Of a DNA stretch of 64,000 nt, positions 12,131-24,040 are shown piece after piece (positions within the stretch are counted from its first letter, which is position 1; each line of letters starts with the position of its first letter). The stretch covers positions 124,001 through 188,000 of the forward strand of contig JADDTR010000031.1 of the NCBI GenBank assembly GCA_015345905.1. Reading direction: 5' to 3'. A program made the translations under genes and the position numbers. A model generated the notes under the pieces. It was not told where the DNA came from, searched no databases, and saw only the letters and a program-made list of their open reading frames with translations. Source of the DNA: Aotearoamyces nothofagi. Its lineage: Eukaryota; Ascomycota; Leotiomycetes; Leotiales; Tympanidaceae.

Positions 12131-14061
12131 ATGGCATCCCAGCACGAGGATAAGAATATAGGGGATAGAGTATTGGACGGCACCGCAGCCAGTCTCGTTG
12201 ACGGCGATGCTGTGAATCATTCCGTTCAGGCTGGGTCTGCAATGACGATCACTCAACCTTCTGAACTGGCATCTACGATCAACACTTGTCCACAGCTTCA
12301 ACAGTTCTCAGAAAAGGACCGCGCTGCTTGGACGACTAGCCACCCTCGTGCTGTACTTACAGGCTCGTCAAATATTGCAAGTTCTTGTGATGAGAACTCA
12401 AGTTGTCGTCCACCTCCGCTACCAGAAAGGTCCGAGAAGCGGGTAGTTAGATACAGTTCTATTAAAGTAAAACAGAATGAGACCGGCCCATCGAATCTTG
12501 GGATCCAGCAGCAAAGCCTTCGCATCGGCGAGGCTATTGCTGAAGCGTCAGATCCTAATATTGGAGAGGAAAGCAAACGATCTGATCAGAGCCTGCAGGT
12601 TGTCCAAGGAAAGCCGAGAATGATGGCACTTGAAGTTTCTCCGGCTACTATGGAAGAACATAACAGTATGCGAAGTAAGATGTTCCTCAGCATCAAGTCT
12701 GTCCTCAGCAGTGGTCGCAAGAAACGACCAGCTTCAATTCTCAGCCCAGATCGTTCTCGATTTCCAGACTATGATCAGGATACATCAGCAGTACCTAATG
12801 TAGGAAACAGTACGTATTCTTGGTGCTATATTTAATTCAATCAGCCTTCACTGTTGCTCCGAACGTCAGCTAACGGTCTATAGCAAACAATCCGTCAACC
12901 AGAACAGATATGACTGAGAGCGCTGGCGACGTTGCCAGAGAGAAAATATACACGCCAGGTTATACTCGCTCTGTTAAAAGCAATAGGTCTCTTGACGACC
13001 CATTCTCTGACTCCATCAACGCCGAGATCCTTGGTAGGAGTCCTACACATTTCGAAACCCGATTGGTAAATGAACTCTTGGATCAGCCACCTCTCCCAAG
13101 TGGGTCTCACGGACAGATAATGGCAAAGTCTGAGAAGACAGATATAGACATGGATAGTAATCCGGATGCGATACTATCATTCCCACCCGAGGACCAGTCA
13201 ACGCCAAAAATCCGACTAGAACACGCTGACGAGTGGAACGGAGATCAAAAGTTGAAACAGGTTCCAGCATATAGCCATTCTCCGTTTGACCCTCAGGGTT
13301 CTGTCAGCAAAAAGAGCTCTGTTATAAATGAGCAGCGCGATGGTCAAGAGACACTGAATGGCACACTTAAAAATTCCCCGAAGAGAAAAGACTCCCCAAG
13401 CCACAAAGATGTTGGTTCTGGTCTTAAGCCTGATTCTTCAAAGACAATTAAGAAGCAACCACCAAGTAATGATGGGGTGCATGCCCCTTCCATGAAGCGT
13501 TTATCGTATAGTAGGGCAGGGGGGGGGGTTCACAGAAAAAAACACCCCTCCCCTAGTAAAGACGAGCTCGAAGAACTCGGGCGCCAAATGGGGAGGAGAA
13601 TGCGTCTTTACCCAGTGCCCAAGAGAAATGAAAGCAGTAACGTACGCGGCAGTACACCTGTACCACCCGTTGGCCCGTTGACCACCGAGAGCTCCCTGAC
13701 CCGCGAGGATAGTGGCACTCTCCTCGCTCCCACAACTTATAAGGCGAACAATACAGGACTCGGCATATTCAACGTTGCGTCGCTCTCATCACCCCACGCA
13801 CTTGCTGGGAGCTCAGCCTGCATGAGCGATGACTCTAGAGAGGCGCTGCTGATTCCGACCTCCTCGTTCACGGCAAGTGGCTCAACATCCAGTACAGCGA
13901 CTAACTCGCGGCCGAGGATGATTGCTCGTTCTGCAGGATATGCGCCCCGAGCCTACCCGCGTACTCATATTGCCCAGCTTCAGAAGGAAGGAAGTAAGGC
14001 TGATATGGATGAGCTACAGTGGAACGATTCAAAATACAATATCGGATCTAGGGGAATCTAA
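12131..14061 (+). CDS. hypothetical protein, long and disordered
   Basis: I do not recognise this protein. Two exons (12131-12809 and 12884-14061) with an intron at 12810-12883 (GTACGT...TATAG) give 618 residues in frame. The product is hydrophilic, rich in Ser, Lys, Asp and Pro, without a signal peptide or membrane segment. Proline-rich (PPPLPER) and basic clusters suggest a scaffold or regulatory role, but that is only inference. The C-terminal part (PRMIARSAGYAPRAYPRTHI) is less degenerate and may be the conserved part. The start at 12131 is preferred over the upstream non-ATG extension. The frame depends on a run of ten G at 13519-13528 and a nearby run of seven A, where a sequencing slip could alter the C-terminal half. 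Confidence 0.65.
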
Positions 14062-14682
14062 CCGCCAAGATCACATATAGTTGTTGAACAGCAAGGGCCA
14101 TATATTTGTTGTGATCATGTCAGTTCTTCCGCTTATCGCTGTCATTAGCGCTGGGCACTGCTCATTACACCAATTCACCGTGCTCACTCCTGAGTAGTTG
14201 CTCCTCTCTCGCACCCGAAAAACACGATTGTTCAGTCTACAGTGAGCAGCTGCCCTTTTTGAATCAGGGTGGCAACTGTGTAAAGCTACACTCAAGGGAT
14301 CACCGACGAAGGATTGCGGAAAGGACACCCTTTTACAACGTTTCCTTTTTCATATTGCGCAATGCATGCATCTGGTGTGCAGCTGTGCTTAGCGCACTTC
14401 CTCTCCTTCACTCCGATGAGCATGCTTTGCTCTTAATGTATCTAGTTTTTGACGTCACATTGAATCCTCTCTGCTGTTTTGTCAACTACAAAGAAATCAG
14501 ATTGAACTGCTAGTGTCATTCAGACTTCAAACTGCAACTACGATGATACAAAGAAAATAAACAAAAGAAGGCCAGTGTTTTCCTAGCTCTGCTATGTAGC
14601 CATAGCCTGGGTATCATTCATTATTGTACAAGTACATTCGTGAGGCATATATGCCTATGTGTAGAACATGTTTCCATCCACC
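14062..14682. other. intergenic, no gene seen
   Basis: This is a convergent 3' region between the disordered-protein gene and the small basic gene on the other strand. I see no motif beyond ordinary sequence. Confidence 0.5.
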
Positions 14683-15115
14683 CTAGTAGACGCGATGACT
14701 TCCTCGTCCATCGGTTCCGTGCATTCTTCGTGTCCCAGCAGCCTATGATGACAATCAGTAGGTATACATAACCACATCAAGGTAGCATATTCCATACCTT
14801 AACAGCAGGACGATGTGTCAAGCTCCCTTTCAACTTCAACATGGCGCCGCTAATCTTATCTCCAATCGTGACATGCCTCTTATGGTGATGCACAGGTGCA
14901 GTTGTTCCTCGATGGCTACCGAAATGCAGGCCCCTGAAATGGCTTCTGTGTCCGGCACCAGAGCGTTCTTCAACTACGACGCGCTCATTGCGGCGCGCTT
15001 TGCGGCCGGTGGTGGCATATGTCCCGTTTGTCGTCCGTGGCGATGTGCGGAATCGAGACATAAAGGAGCGGCGAGGCGCAACAGTTGTTGTTTGCGTGGT
15101 ACGGTGGGTATGCAT
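14683..15115 (-). CDS. small basic conserved fungal protein of unknown function
   Basis: Two exons on the minus strand (15115-14798 and 14742-14683) with an intron at 14797-14743 (GTATGG...CATAG) give 125 residues. The C terminus reads GDKISGAMLKLKGSLTHRP, continuing across the splice as AVKAAGTRRMHGTDGRGSHR. This resembles a short conserved module I recall from many hypothetical proteins of filamentous ascomycetes. The N terminus is Thr/Arg/His-rich and variable. There is no signal peptide or membrane segment; the net charge is strongly positive. The function is unknown. The tiny second exon (19 codons) is easily missed by gene finders, but it carries the most conserved part. Confidence 0.8.
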
Positions 15116-16191
15116 GTTGACTACCTAATTTGAAGAGACTTATATGAGTGGGAGAGTTGGATTCAGGTGTTCTGATGATCGCAGATGATAGTGTTAAATG
15201 CTGGTAGAAGAATGAGGGTTAGGTCCCGGAATAAGGGCTCTGTTTATAAGATGTCAGAAGCGGCAATGATAGAAAGGTGCCACGGATCTTGTATTCTAAT
15301 TCGATGCGGAGGAAAACTGGGTTTGCACCTACAATACCCTGTGGTTATGACGAGCTTGTTGTACAGGTGACGTGTGATAAGGACAGGACCCTGAAGCTCG
15401 AGGAGACGATCTTGGATCCAGAACGGACGAAGGGACGTCATAATAACCCGGCAAAGAGGAGAAATATGAGAATATCCATTTACCAATGGATGAAGTTTTA
15501 GATGCTACATTTTTCCGGGCTATGCAGGTTGGAAAGCAGGAGTGGCTGGATGGACAGGGATGAAGCTTGGCTGACGATGGCTACGGTCTCAACGTCAGCC
15601 TTGGGGAGGTGAGCCGCAGCTAAGGGTTAATCAGGACTGGGAAGAGAGATGCCACGCGGAGGTGGGTGTCCTGTTATAATCTACTTGGACGGATTTCACT
15701 GGGTGTTGTTGGATAACTTGATATGCCGTGGTTGATATGACGTCGTTTTGACCCGGGATGCCAGTATCAGTGTGGCCAGCAGCTGTGGCGGATTCGTGAC
15801 CTTGTACGTAGCACATGACTTGGGACTGGGCATTGAATCGTGGCATAGCTAGATAAGTGACTAATGGATGAAGACTGACGGAATGATGGGGATTGAATGG
15901 TATATTCTTAGTTGTTGAATAATAATAGCCAGCTAACTGTCTAGATTCAGATTCTAATAATCGCTTCCAAGAAATATAATCCTGCCGCTTCTTCGAGTGA
16001 TAAGTTGATGGTATATTGGTTATGATTAAATGAAACAAGTAAGAATAGCAAGGGGCACCAAATTTTAGACAGTGGAAGATCTATCATTGTACTGGTTTTC
16101 TACTGTAAGTCTGTGCTCCGAGGCTTGAGTAGTAAGCATATAAAATGCTGGCATTTCTTGCTTGAGTCTTGAGAAAAGACCTCGTATTGCA
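15116..16191. other. intergenic, no supported gene
   Basis: Mixed sequence upstream of the small basic gene. A minus-strand frame near 15631-15846 could encode about 71 residues, but nothing supports it. The promoter of the small gene should lie at its left side. Confidence 0.5.
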
Positions 16192-16425
16192 TCAAAACAT
16201 TAAGTTATCACAAGCTCCCCGATGAACAGCAAGATGCTTTTGGGTCATTGGATTATTAACCGCAGGGGATTCTATACCATCTGTCGAAACATCGATGAAT
16301 CTTGTTTGTCCTTCATCCCCATAAACGTTGCTGCTGAAGCCCGTCTGAGCAAATCTCTGATAGGGGGACCGATAAGAACGCGACTCGCGTGTTCTACCTC
16401 CACCTCGATTTTCGTCATTCGTCAT
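16192..16425 (-). CDS. possible small gene, divergent to RTT106
   Basis: A minus-strand reading frame starts with MTNDENRGGGRTRESRSYRS and continues YQRFAQTGFSSNVYGDEG. Its composition (Arg/Gly/Ser-rich, no stop-biased pattern) looks more protein-like than most frames in the spacers. It starts only 47 bases upstream of the RTT106 ATG on the opposite strand, so the two would share a promoter. A possible donor lies inside the frame after STDG, so the real C terminus may be spliced. I do not recognise a family, and the call is weak. Confidence 0.3.
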   Translation of the reverse strand: MTNDENRGGGRTRESRSYRSPYQRFAQTGFSSNVYGDEGQTRFIDVSTDGIESPAVNNPMTQKHLAVHRGACDNLMF

Positions 16426-16472
16426 GTAAAATCATAACAAGGCTCTTTCATGATTGGAAAATATCGATAAAA

Positions 16473-18011
16473 ATGAGCCAGATTCTAGACCGACAGAGAC
16501 TGGAATATGCGTTTCAGGGTCGTCCAGATCTGATAGGCGCCATACAAGCAGCTGCAGGTCTGATCCCCCATGATCCTCATGCCAGCCTCATCCATGATCC
16601 CATAATTCATGGCCCTGCCCGACATGAGCTGACCTTGCTCAAGCTGCCCCGAATTGGATTGAATTGTTCAACGAAATCACCAAATATGTCTCTGATATAC
16701 GAACTGCCTCCTCTGCGTCAGAACCAGTGTCGAAGAAGCGCAAGATATCTGATGATGGATTGCCGTTTAACCCTGCCCCGAATGGCCCAAGCAATGGTGC
16801 TGCTGGCAGCGCAAATGGATCAAACGGAGCAAACAAGGTTGCTTCTGTAGGCAAAGAAAGTGGCGCGCCACTTATACAAATCAAAGAGATCTCTGTGGTT
16901 GTTCCTCAGCGGAAGAAATATACCGTCGAATTCACATCTACTAGCATTCGAGCACTCCATCCTCAGACCAATGAGCCCATTCCAGATATAAGCTACGCAT
17001 GGTCAGATATATGTCAGTTCTTGTCTCCCTCTAAATCCAGTATCTTAAAACAATGCTAACTTTGCTTTCTAAGCCCACGCATTCTGTCTTCCTGTTCCAG
17101 AAAAAGCCCAAAAACAACACAACTACATCCTCTTCCCCAAAGAATCTCATATCACCTCTTCTCGATCGAATCAGTCTACACAGGAACCTTTTGTCTTCAC
17201 AATCCCTGCCACAGCTCCTAAAACAGGCACCATTTCTGGACCAGACGCTAGCACTGCTGCATCGGTGTCCGATTCTTACAAGGACCTATTTGACTTTTAC
17301 ATCTCTAAAAGTCTAAAGTCCGCCGGAAATGGGGTATCTGTTGTCGAGTCGAACGAGAAGTATTTCGCTAGTGTAATCAAGGAAGCACATCGTCCGAATG
17401 AGAAGGCTGTTCATGTGAAGGGGTTTAGGGGCAGTAAAGATGGCTATCTTTTCTTCCTCAACACGGGCATATTGTGGGGATTCAAGAAACCATTGCTATT
17501 TTTACCGAAAGAGCAGATCTCAGCAGTGAGCTACACGAGCGTTTTGCAGCGTACTTTCAATTTAAATGTGGAGGTTTATACTGCAAAAGATGGAGCAACA
17601 AAGGATGATGAAGAGGAAGAAAAGGAAGAGTTCGAATTCGCAATGCTTGATCAAGAGGACTTTGAGGGCATCGATACATACATCAAACGTAATGGACTAC
17701 AAGACGCGAGCATGGCAGAGCAAAGGCGAGCTAAGAGGCTGGGTATTAATGTTGTCAAGGGCGAGGACGGGACGGTTACTGATGTCGGAGATGCTGGAGA
17801 ATTGGAGAAAGCACAGCTTGAATTGGAAGACGAGGAAGATGAAGAGGAGGAAGATTATGATCCTGGGAGCGAAGGCGACAGTGAAGGGTCGGGGAGTAGT
17901 AGTGAGGATGACGATGACGATGACGACGGACCTAGGGAAGCCGGCGATGCCGATGAGGACGAGGATGAGGATGAGGATGAGGATGAAGAGGATGAGGAAG
18001 AGGAGTCGTAA
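16473..18011 (+). CDS. RTT106: histone chaperone Rtt106
   Basis: Rtt106 binds H3-H4 carrying K56 acetylation and deposits it behind replication forks; it also acts in heterochromatin silencing. Three exons (16473-16557, 16644-17012, 17074-18011; introns 16558-16643 and 17013-17073) give 463 residues. The N-terminal helix ([19 protein letters not shown], then [16 protein letters not shown]) matches the dimerisation region. The tandem PH-like core contains [52 protein letters not shown] and [16 protein letters not shown] long acidic tail of Asp/Glu follows from about residue 390, usual for histone chaperones. The second splice is confirmed by the join SYAWSDI to [13 protein letters not shown], which is highly conserved. 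The tail is encoded by a (GAGGAT)n-like tract near 17958-18000. Confidence 0.94.
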
Positions 18012-18399
18012 TGACCATTATATCACTTCCAATTCATACGAGAGCTTGCTGGATTTCTAGCTCTGTTGATCTGGGTACCTAGGCCTTTAAGCCCTAATAT
18101 AAGATACGCTTCAAACTGCTCATACGATCATCAAACGAATGGTACTGGAAACCCTGGTAGAACTGGGGGTAACAATACAGTTCATTCCTGGAAAGCACGT
18201 CCTGCCAGCTTTCCCTGCCTAAGCAAGACATCAGCATCTCTGCATGGCGCGACAATACTCCTGGATATTATAGTTGCCGACGGATCTAGGATACGTCCGC
18301 AAGAGTAATAGCCCAAAAACAATTTAAATTTTAACCGTTGGCCTGGAAATGGGATCTCTAGCATAACACGTCCCTAAACTGGCCTCTCGCTGATATGAA
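18012..18399. other. intergenic, RTT106 downstream region
   Basis: Ordinary sequence that should hold the RTT106 3' UTR. No gene seen. Confidence 0.5.
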
Positions 18400-19043
18400 A
18401 GCTGGGGATGATTTTATCCCACTGGCCGAAAACGGGGGGGGGGCGGAGATGGGCTATATATATATATATTCCCCGACGGGCAGATCTGATGACGGCATAA
18501 AGGGGAGGGACAGCCAGGGCACACATCTCGATCTGACTCTTGACTCTCGGGCGGGATTGATATCTCGACGTGACCCCGTTTTCTGCTTGCACATCCCATC
18601 CGTACACACCCCTTCCGCCCTGCTCACATCACCGCCTCTCTCTCGCGCGCCCCGTGAAATCCCCCCCCCCCCCCACCCATCGATTCCTCCCGACCACGGC
18701 GACCACGCCAGCCCCGAACCCACCCACCCCCCGGCGCCCATCTCCTCCTCCTCCTCCTCGCTGCCTCACCACGCCCCCCAAACGCGTCCGGCTCAGGGGC
18801 GCCGGGGGAGTAGAGCCAGTCCAGTCCGAGCGGCAGAGCAGAGCAGAGCAGAGCAGAGCAGAGCAGAGCAGAGCAGAGCAGAGCAGAGCAGAGCAGAGCA
18901 GTCCAGTCCAGTCCAGTCTAGTCTAGTCTAGTCCAGTTCGGGCGGCAGAGCAGAGCAGAGCAGAGCAGCAGGCGCGACACTCATCCATCCATCACTCATC
19001 ACTCATCCAGCATCCCAACTCCTAAGCCGACGTATATATATAT

Positions 19044-19079
<36 letters not shown>

Positions 19080-19433
19080 GATGATGCTTATTGCTTATAT
19101 TGCTTATATTGCTTATATTGCTTATAGCATGAACTTATCTACCCACCTGCCCGCCCGCGTGCGTGCGTTTACTGTCTCTGTCTCTGTTCAATTGCCAATT
19201 TACCATTTTTACCATTTTTACCATCCATTTTTTACCATCATTTTACCACCATTTTTACCAATTACCATCATTTTACCATTTTATGCCATCCATTTTACCA
19301 TCATTTTACCACCATTTTTACCAATTACCATCATTTTACCATCCATTTTTACCATTTTTACCATTTTTACCATCATTTTTACCATTTGCCATCTACCATT
19401 TTACCATCCATTATGCAATCCAATCACCCATTT

Positions 19434-19480
<47 letters not shown>

Positions 19481-19780
19481 AAGAGGGGGTTTTTTTTTTT
19501 CTTTTTTTCTTTTCTCGTCATGGCTCGCTCGCTACACTACTCTACTCTACTCTACTCTCTATGATGCTACTCTCTACTTTTTACTCTACTCGAGAAGTTC
19601 GAGAAGTTCGATAGCGGGAAAAAGGGGGGGGGGTTGAGGGGGGGAGGTTGGGAAGAGGGGTAGAAGAGCAAGGGAAGGGAAGGGAAGAGGGAAGGGGGAG
19701 GAGAGGAGCGAGAGGAGCGATAGGAATAGGGCTTTATCCTGCCGGATTTTATGCTCCGCTGCCCCAAGCGGCCTAGGCGA
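18400..19780. repeat. belt of simple repeats left of the AT-rich island
   Basis: Tracts in order: (TA)n near 18455-18470; a C run at about 18661-18674; (GAGCA)n with about 13 copies at 18835-18900; an (AGTCC/AGTCT)n run to 18933; a second short (GAGCA)n at 18950-18968; (CT)n at 19044-19076; (TTATATTGC)n near 19088-19125; a TTTTACCA-rich tract at 19199-19410 with a 63-bp internal duplication (19234 and 19297); (GGCA)n at 19435-19480; short T runs and (TCTAC)n near 19536-19556; and G/A-rich runs to about 19700. All long frames here are products of the repeats. Confidence 0.85.
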
Positions 19781-22527
19781 GTTTTCAGGGAGAATTCACG
19801 TGATTCGAGTGATTAGAGTAGGTGTCAACGAGGCTTTTGTAGACTGTAGAGCAGCAGCAACAGCATTTATTTTCAGTGCTAAAGTAGATTATAATAGTAG
19901 TTAGAGTATATATATAAGAAATGATTCTTATCTATGTCTCTAAATTCCACTGAAAGCAGGAAATTTTTTGCTAAATTCTAAGAATCCGGAGTGTATTGGA
20001 AGTGTAAATTTTACCTCTAGAATAAGTAGAATTTTAGTGAAAAATCGATGTCAACAAAGAAAATTTACATTCCAGGCAAGTTTTAGAGGATCTTAGAGTA
20101 GAATAGGGCATTTTAGAAGTAGAATAGAGCATTTTAGAAGTGGAATAGAGTACTTAGTCATTGGCAACAAGGAATTTAGTAAATGATTTTAAATTTTAGT
20201 ATATTGAAAATAAATCTTAGTGAGTATAGACTATCAATTTAGAGCAACATCACTAAAAGTTGTTGCTAAAGTCGTTGTTAACAAGGAATTTAGTAAGTGA
20301 AAAAAATCGGCTGAAAAATACAAAAATCAATAAAAAGTACAGATATATCTATACACTTTTTAGTACAGCTGTACCATTTTGACCCCTGTTCAAAACTCGG
20401 TTTTCCTTGTTGGTAACAAGAGTGTATACCTTTAATTATATTTAATATACAACACTGTTTAAAACAAGCTGTTAAAAGAGAGGATAGTATTTTATAGTAT
20501 ATAACTAATAATAAAAATCGTTTAGACTGACTATTTTAATCAAAGTGGTACTACCAACAAGGATTTAAGCTGTTTGTTGCTCGGTATTGACGAGCAATAT
20601 CCAAGTCCTTTACTATCATCTTTTGTCTCTTCCCTCCTTCCTTAAGATTTATACAATATAATTCTGAGAAATCCTTAGCTTTCTAAGCAATATTAACATC
20701 CTCTTTATCTAATTCTATTCGATATAACCAAATAGCAAGAAGAAGCTTCATTATAGACGAGGATTCTAGAAAGATTTTCCAGAAGTGTAGCCAGTTGTAG
20801 TAACAAGATATATATACATGAAAAATGAACTGAAATGTTCGTTAGCAACAAGGTATTACTTAGATATCTTCAAATAGTCTCTTACTCTCCAATTACTCTA
20901 ATAAGTCTTTAACATCGACCAGATTTTAGAGTAGTTGTCTTTATATAACTCTCTCTAATACTAGAGGGCAATAAATTGATTGTTGACAACGAGTGTTTTT
21001 CTAAACTTCCAATTATAGATAAGTGATAGTAGTTTATTGATTGCAAAGTATATACTAGCAAGAGGATTAGAAATATTGATAGATAAAACCTCGTCTTAGA
21101 TGAAGAAGAAATGCTATAATTGATATATATATAAATCTGGTAGATTCCTTGTTGGCAATAAGGTTTGGAAATAAGGTCTAGACTGAGTAGTAATAGACAG
21201 TAGAGTAATAATAGACAGTGACTAAACAGTTGATAATTCCTTGTTACTGACGACTCTTTTGTCTCTCTCTAGTAATCTTTTATTGTCTGTAATAAGGAGA
21301 GAGAGTCTATAATTTAATATCAACTTCTGTAATTAAATATATATAAAAGAATTAATACTTATATTTCTTTATTATATTCCTTATATAAAAATGACTTTGT
21401 CTACTCTATTATTCTATTTCTCTCACTTTATACTCTTGTATCAATGTTATTTAAATTAGAAGACTAAGGGGTAAAGGATTCTCTTGGTGTTTTTCTAGTT
21501 TCAATATCTTGCTATAACCGATTAAATGATGTTAATTTAATCAGCTTTTAACTTGGTGTTGACGATATAATTGATAAGTCTAAGTAGAGTAGAGTTAAAG
21601 TCTCAGTAGTAGTGAGGATTAATACTTGGAAGGCTCGGCAGTAGCAAGGATTTAGGCTAAATGAAAATCCCTACTTATACCAAGGATTTTCTTCAGTGTT
21701 AACAAGGATTAAGGCTAAATTGAAACCCTTGTTTACACTGAGGAATTTCCTTGGTATTAATAAGGATTAGAGCTAACCAGATATTTATACTAAGGCAAAT
21801 AGCTTATCTGATTACTATTTTCAGTATAGTACTTTTATTAAAGTCTCTATATTAAAATAACTACCTCTATTGATATATTTAAAGGCTTATATACTGTTGA
21901 TAAAGATAAAGTATTAAATGATAATGAAGATTATAAGTTGATCATTGAGCAATTGGAAGCTGATTAAAGATCTGTTGAAATAGCCGTTGAGAACGATCTA
22001 TTTTAACAAGGAACATCTGATATCATCAAGTCATTATAAAGTACTTTAGCAAAAAAGACTCTAGAGGGATATATCTCGTTTATACCAAGTATTCCTTAAG
22101 TATTTATAACTATTAACAGCTATTTAGATTATACAAAAGCATGATTAAATAGATTACAATAAAGTATAAGACTGAAGGATAGAAGAACCTCAATATAGTA
22201 TCTGGAAAATATTCTCAGATAATATATAAATAGATTTATAATATCTGTAAGGATAAAGTTATAGTATTAGAAGTAAAGCCAATTGGTAAAGGTTCATCCC
22301 AAGCCAAAAAGCTGTTAGACTCATTGGAAACAAGGGAATAAGTTGCTGGATATTTATATATACTAAAGATAAGAGCTTCTACAACTTATTAGTTTATATT
22401 CTTATATCCTGAACTTTGTAGTAAAGGAGATTAGTTACAATTAAAAACTGAAGGATAGAGTAGAAATCCTTTATTATCACCAATAGTCTTCTGCTATATA
22501 AGATCTCTAAACAAGAAGAAAGTAGAT

Positions 22528-22596
22528 AGAGATTACCTTGTTGCTAATAAAGAGATTACCTTGTTGCTAATAAAGAGATTACCTCATTGCTAACGA
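22528..22596. repeat. 23-bp tandem repeat, three copies
   Basis: Copies start at 22528, 22551 and 22574. The first two are identical over the unit (AGAGATTACC followed by TTGTTGCTAATAA); the third has TCATTGCTAACGA instead. Each unit includes one copy of the island-wide short palindrome. Confidence 0.85.
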
Positions 22597-23570
22597 ATCT
22601 TATTTTAGATTCTTACTAGTAAGATATCAACAAGTGCCTAGGCCTTATTATCAGAAGATCTATAGAAAATGTTCGTCTACAATGAGAAAATCTCTCTTTA
22701 TTAGTTTGGAAAGAAACTTATTTATAATAAGTATTGCTATATCTAGAGTAGTCCAACTTGTTGAAAGATACTACAAGCAATTTATATACTTGTATTCCAG
22801 TGTCTACTTTGTATAGATGAAGTACTTCAAATCCAAGCTTATTATATCCTCGTTATCGATAAGGAAAAGAGATATATCCAACTAAGTCTTAACTTTAGAA
22901 AGACAAATCAATATAGCAGTAAGAATAGTTATAATTTATATATACTAAGAACTTGTTTCTAACAAAAGAAATAGAAATCAAGCCTTTTCATCTTTATCTT
23001 AATCTAAGAGAACCTTTTCTTAATCCTGTTCTTGCTTTATTAGAATGGTTTAAGGTATCTATAATTAATAAAGGATATATCTTTTGAAGAATTGATGTCT
23101 AAGATAGAGTAACTACAAGGAATAAAGCTCTAGTAAGCTTAGAATATCTTTGTTGACAACGACTAAAACCTCTTATTGCTGATAAGGAAATAGGATCTAA
23201 GTACTTTTATAGAGTACTTTTGTTACAATCTGCTTGATATTAGTTGTAACTATCGACTATATAGAATATATTCCTTTTGTAGAAGAGGTACTTAATAGTT
23301 ATACTCTAAGAAAAGATAGGATATAAGACAGATTTATAATTGGAGTAGATAGAGTACAAATTGGAATTTAAGTTCTATTATAAGATATCTAATCAGTTGG
23401 AATAATAATCCTATATAGTAGCAAGAGGATTTTATAAATCTAAATTATATAGGAGATACTAGATATCAAGTATATAGTAGAGAATGTACTTGTATTAGAA
23501 GATAGAAAGTGTAGAGAAATACTTGTTAGGAACGAGTAATCTAGTCATTTCCTCCTATATCAAATTCTTC

Positions 23571-23708
23571 GTTGACAACGAGTAATCTAGTCACTGACTC
23601 CTAAGTTGGAATCTTCGTTGAGAATGAGTAATCTAGTCACTGACTCCTAAGTTGGAATCTTCATTGACAATAAGTAATCTGGTCACTGACTCCTAAGTTG
23701 GAATCTTT
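23571..23708. repeat. 46-bp tandem repeat, three full copies
   Basis: Full copies lie at 23571-23616, 23617-23662 and 23663-23708, with a diverged copy before and a truncated copy after (GTTGACAACAAGTAA at 23709). Each begins GTTGACAACGAGTAATCTAG or a C-to-T/G-to-A variant and ends AAGTTGGAATCTTC. The differences are mostly transitions, as expected for RIP-like or methylation decay. Confidence 0.9.
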
Positions 23709-24040
23709 GTTGACAACAAGTAAATAGTACTTAGTTATAAATGGACATTGTCAAATCTATTATTGGGAACGAGTATTTTATTCTATACATCTAACTAAGT
23801 AAAGCAATATAAAGTTTCCTTGTCTCTACCGACCCTTCTCTCAAATTACTGCTCTATCTATAATAGTATTATAGATAGCAGCAGAGTAGCAAGCCCTATC
23901 TATCAAATGCTAAGGTAAAGCTTGTTAGTACTGAGGATTTCAAGAGGGGACCTACTTACTAATATAGTTATATTGCCACCTTAGAGAAACTCCAAGGTCT
24001 CCTATATTATAGTACAATATACTGTATTCAAGGTAGCCGG

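Larger units (their letters stand above)
19781..24040. other. AT-rich gene-free island
   Basis: The base composition changes sharply near 19790 from GC-rich simple repeats to strongly AT-rich sequence dense in stop codons in all frames. Almost no frame exceeds 60 codons. I recognise no transposon protein, terminal repeats or host gene. The sequence is full of TA steps and recurrent TTGTTGCTAAC/GTTAGCAACAAG motifs. This fits an old RIP-type decayed region. What it originally was cannot be told from the sequence. Confidence 0.8.
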
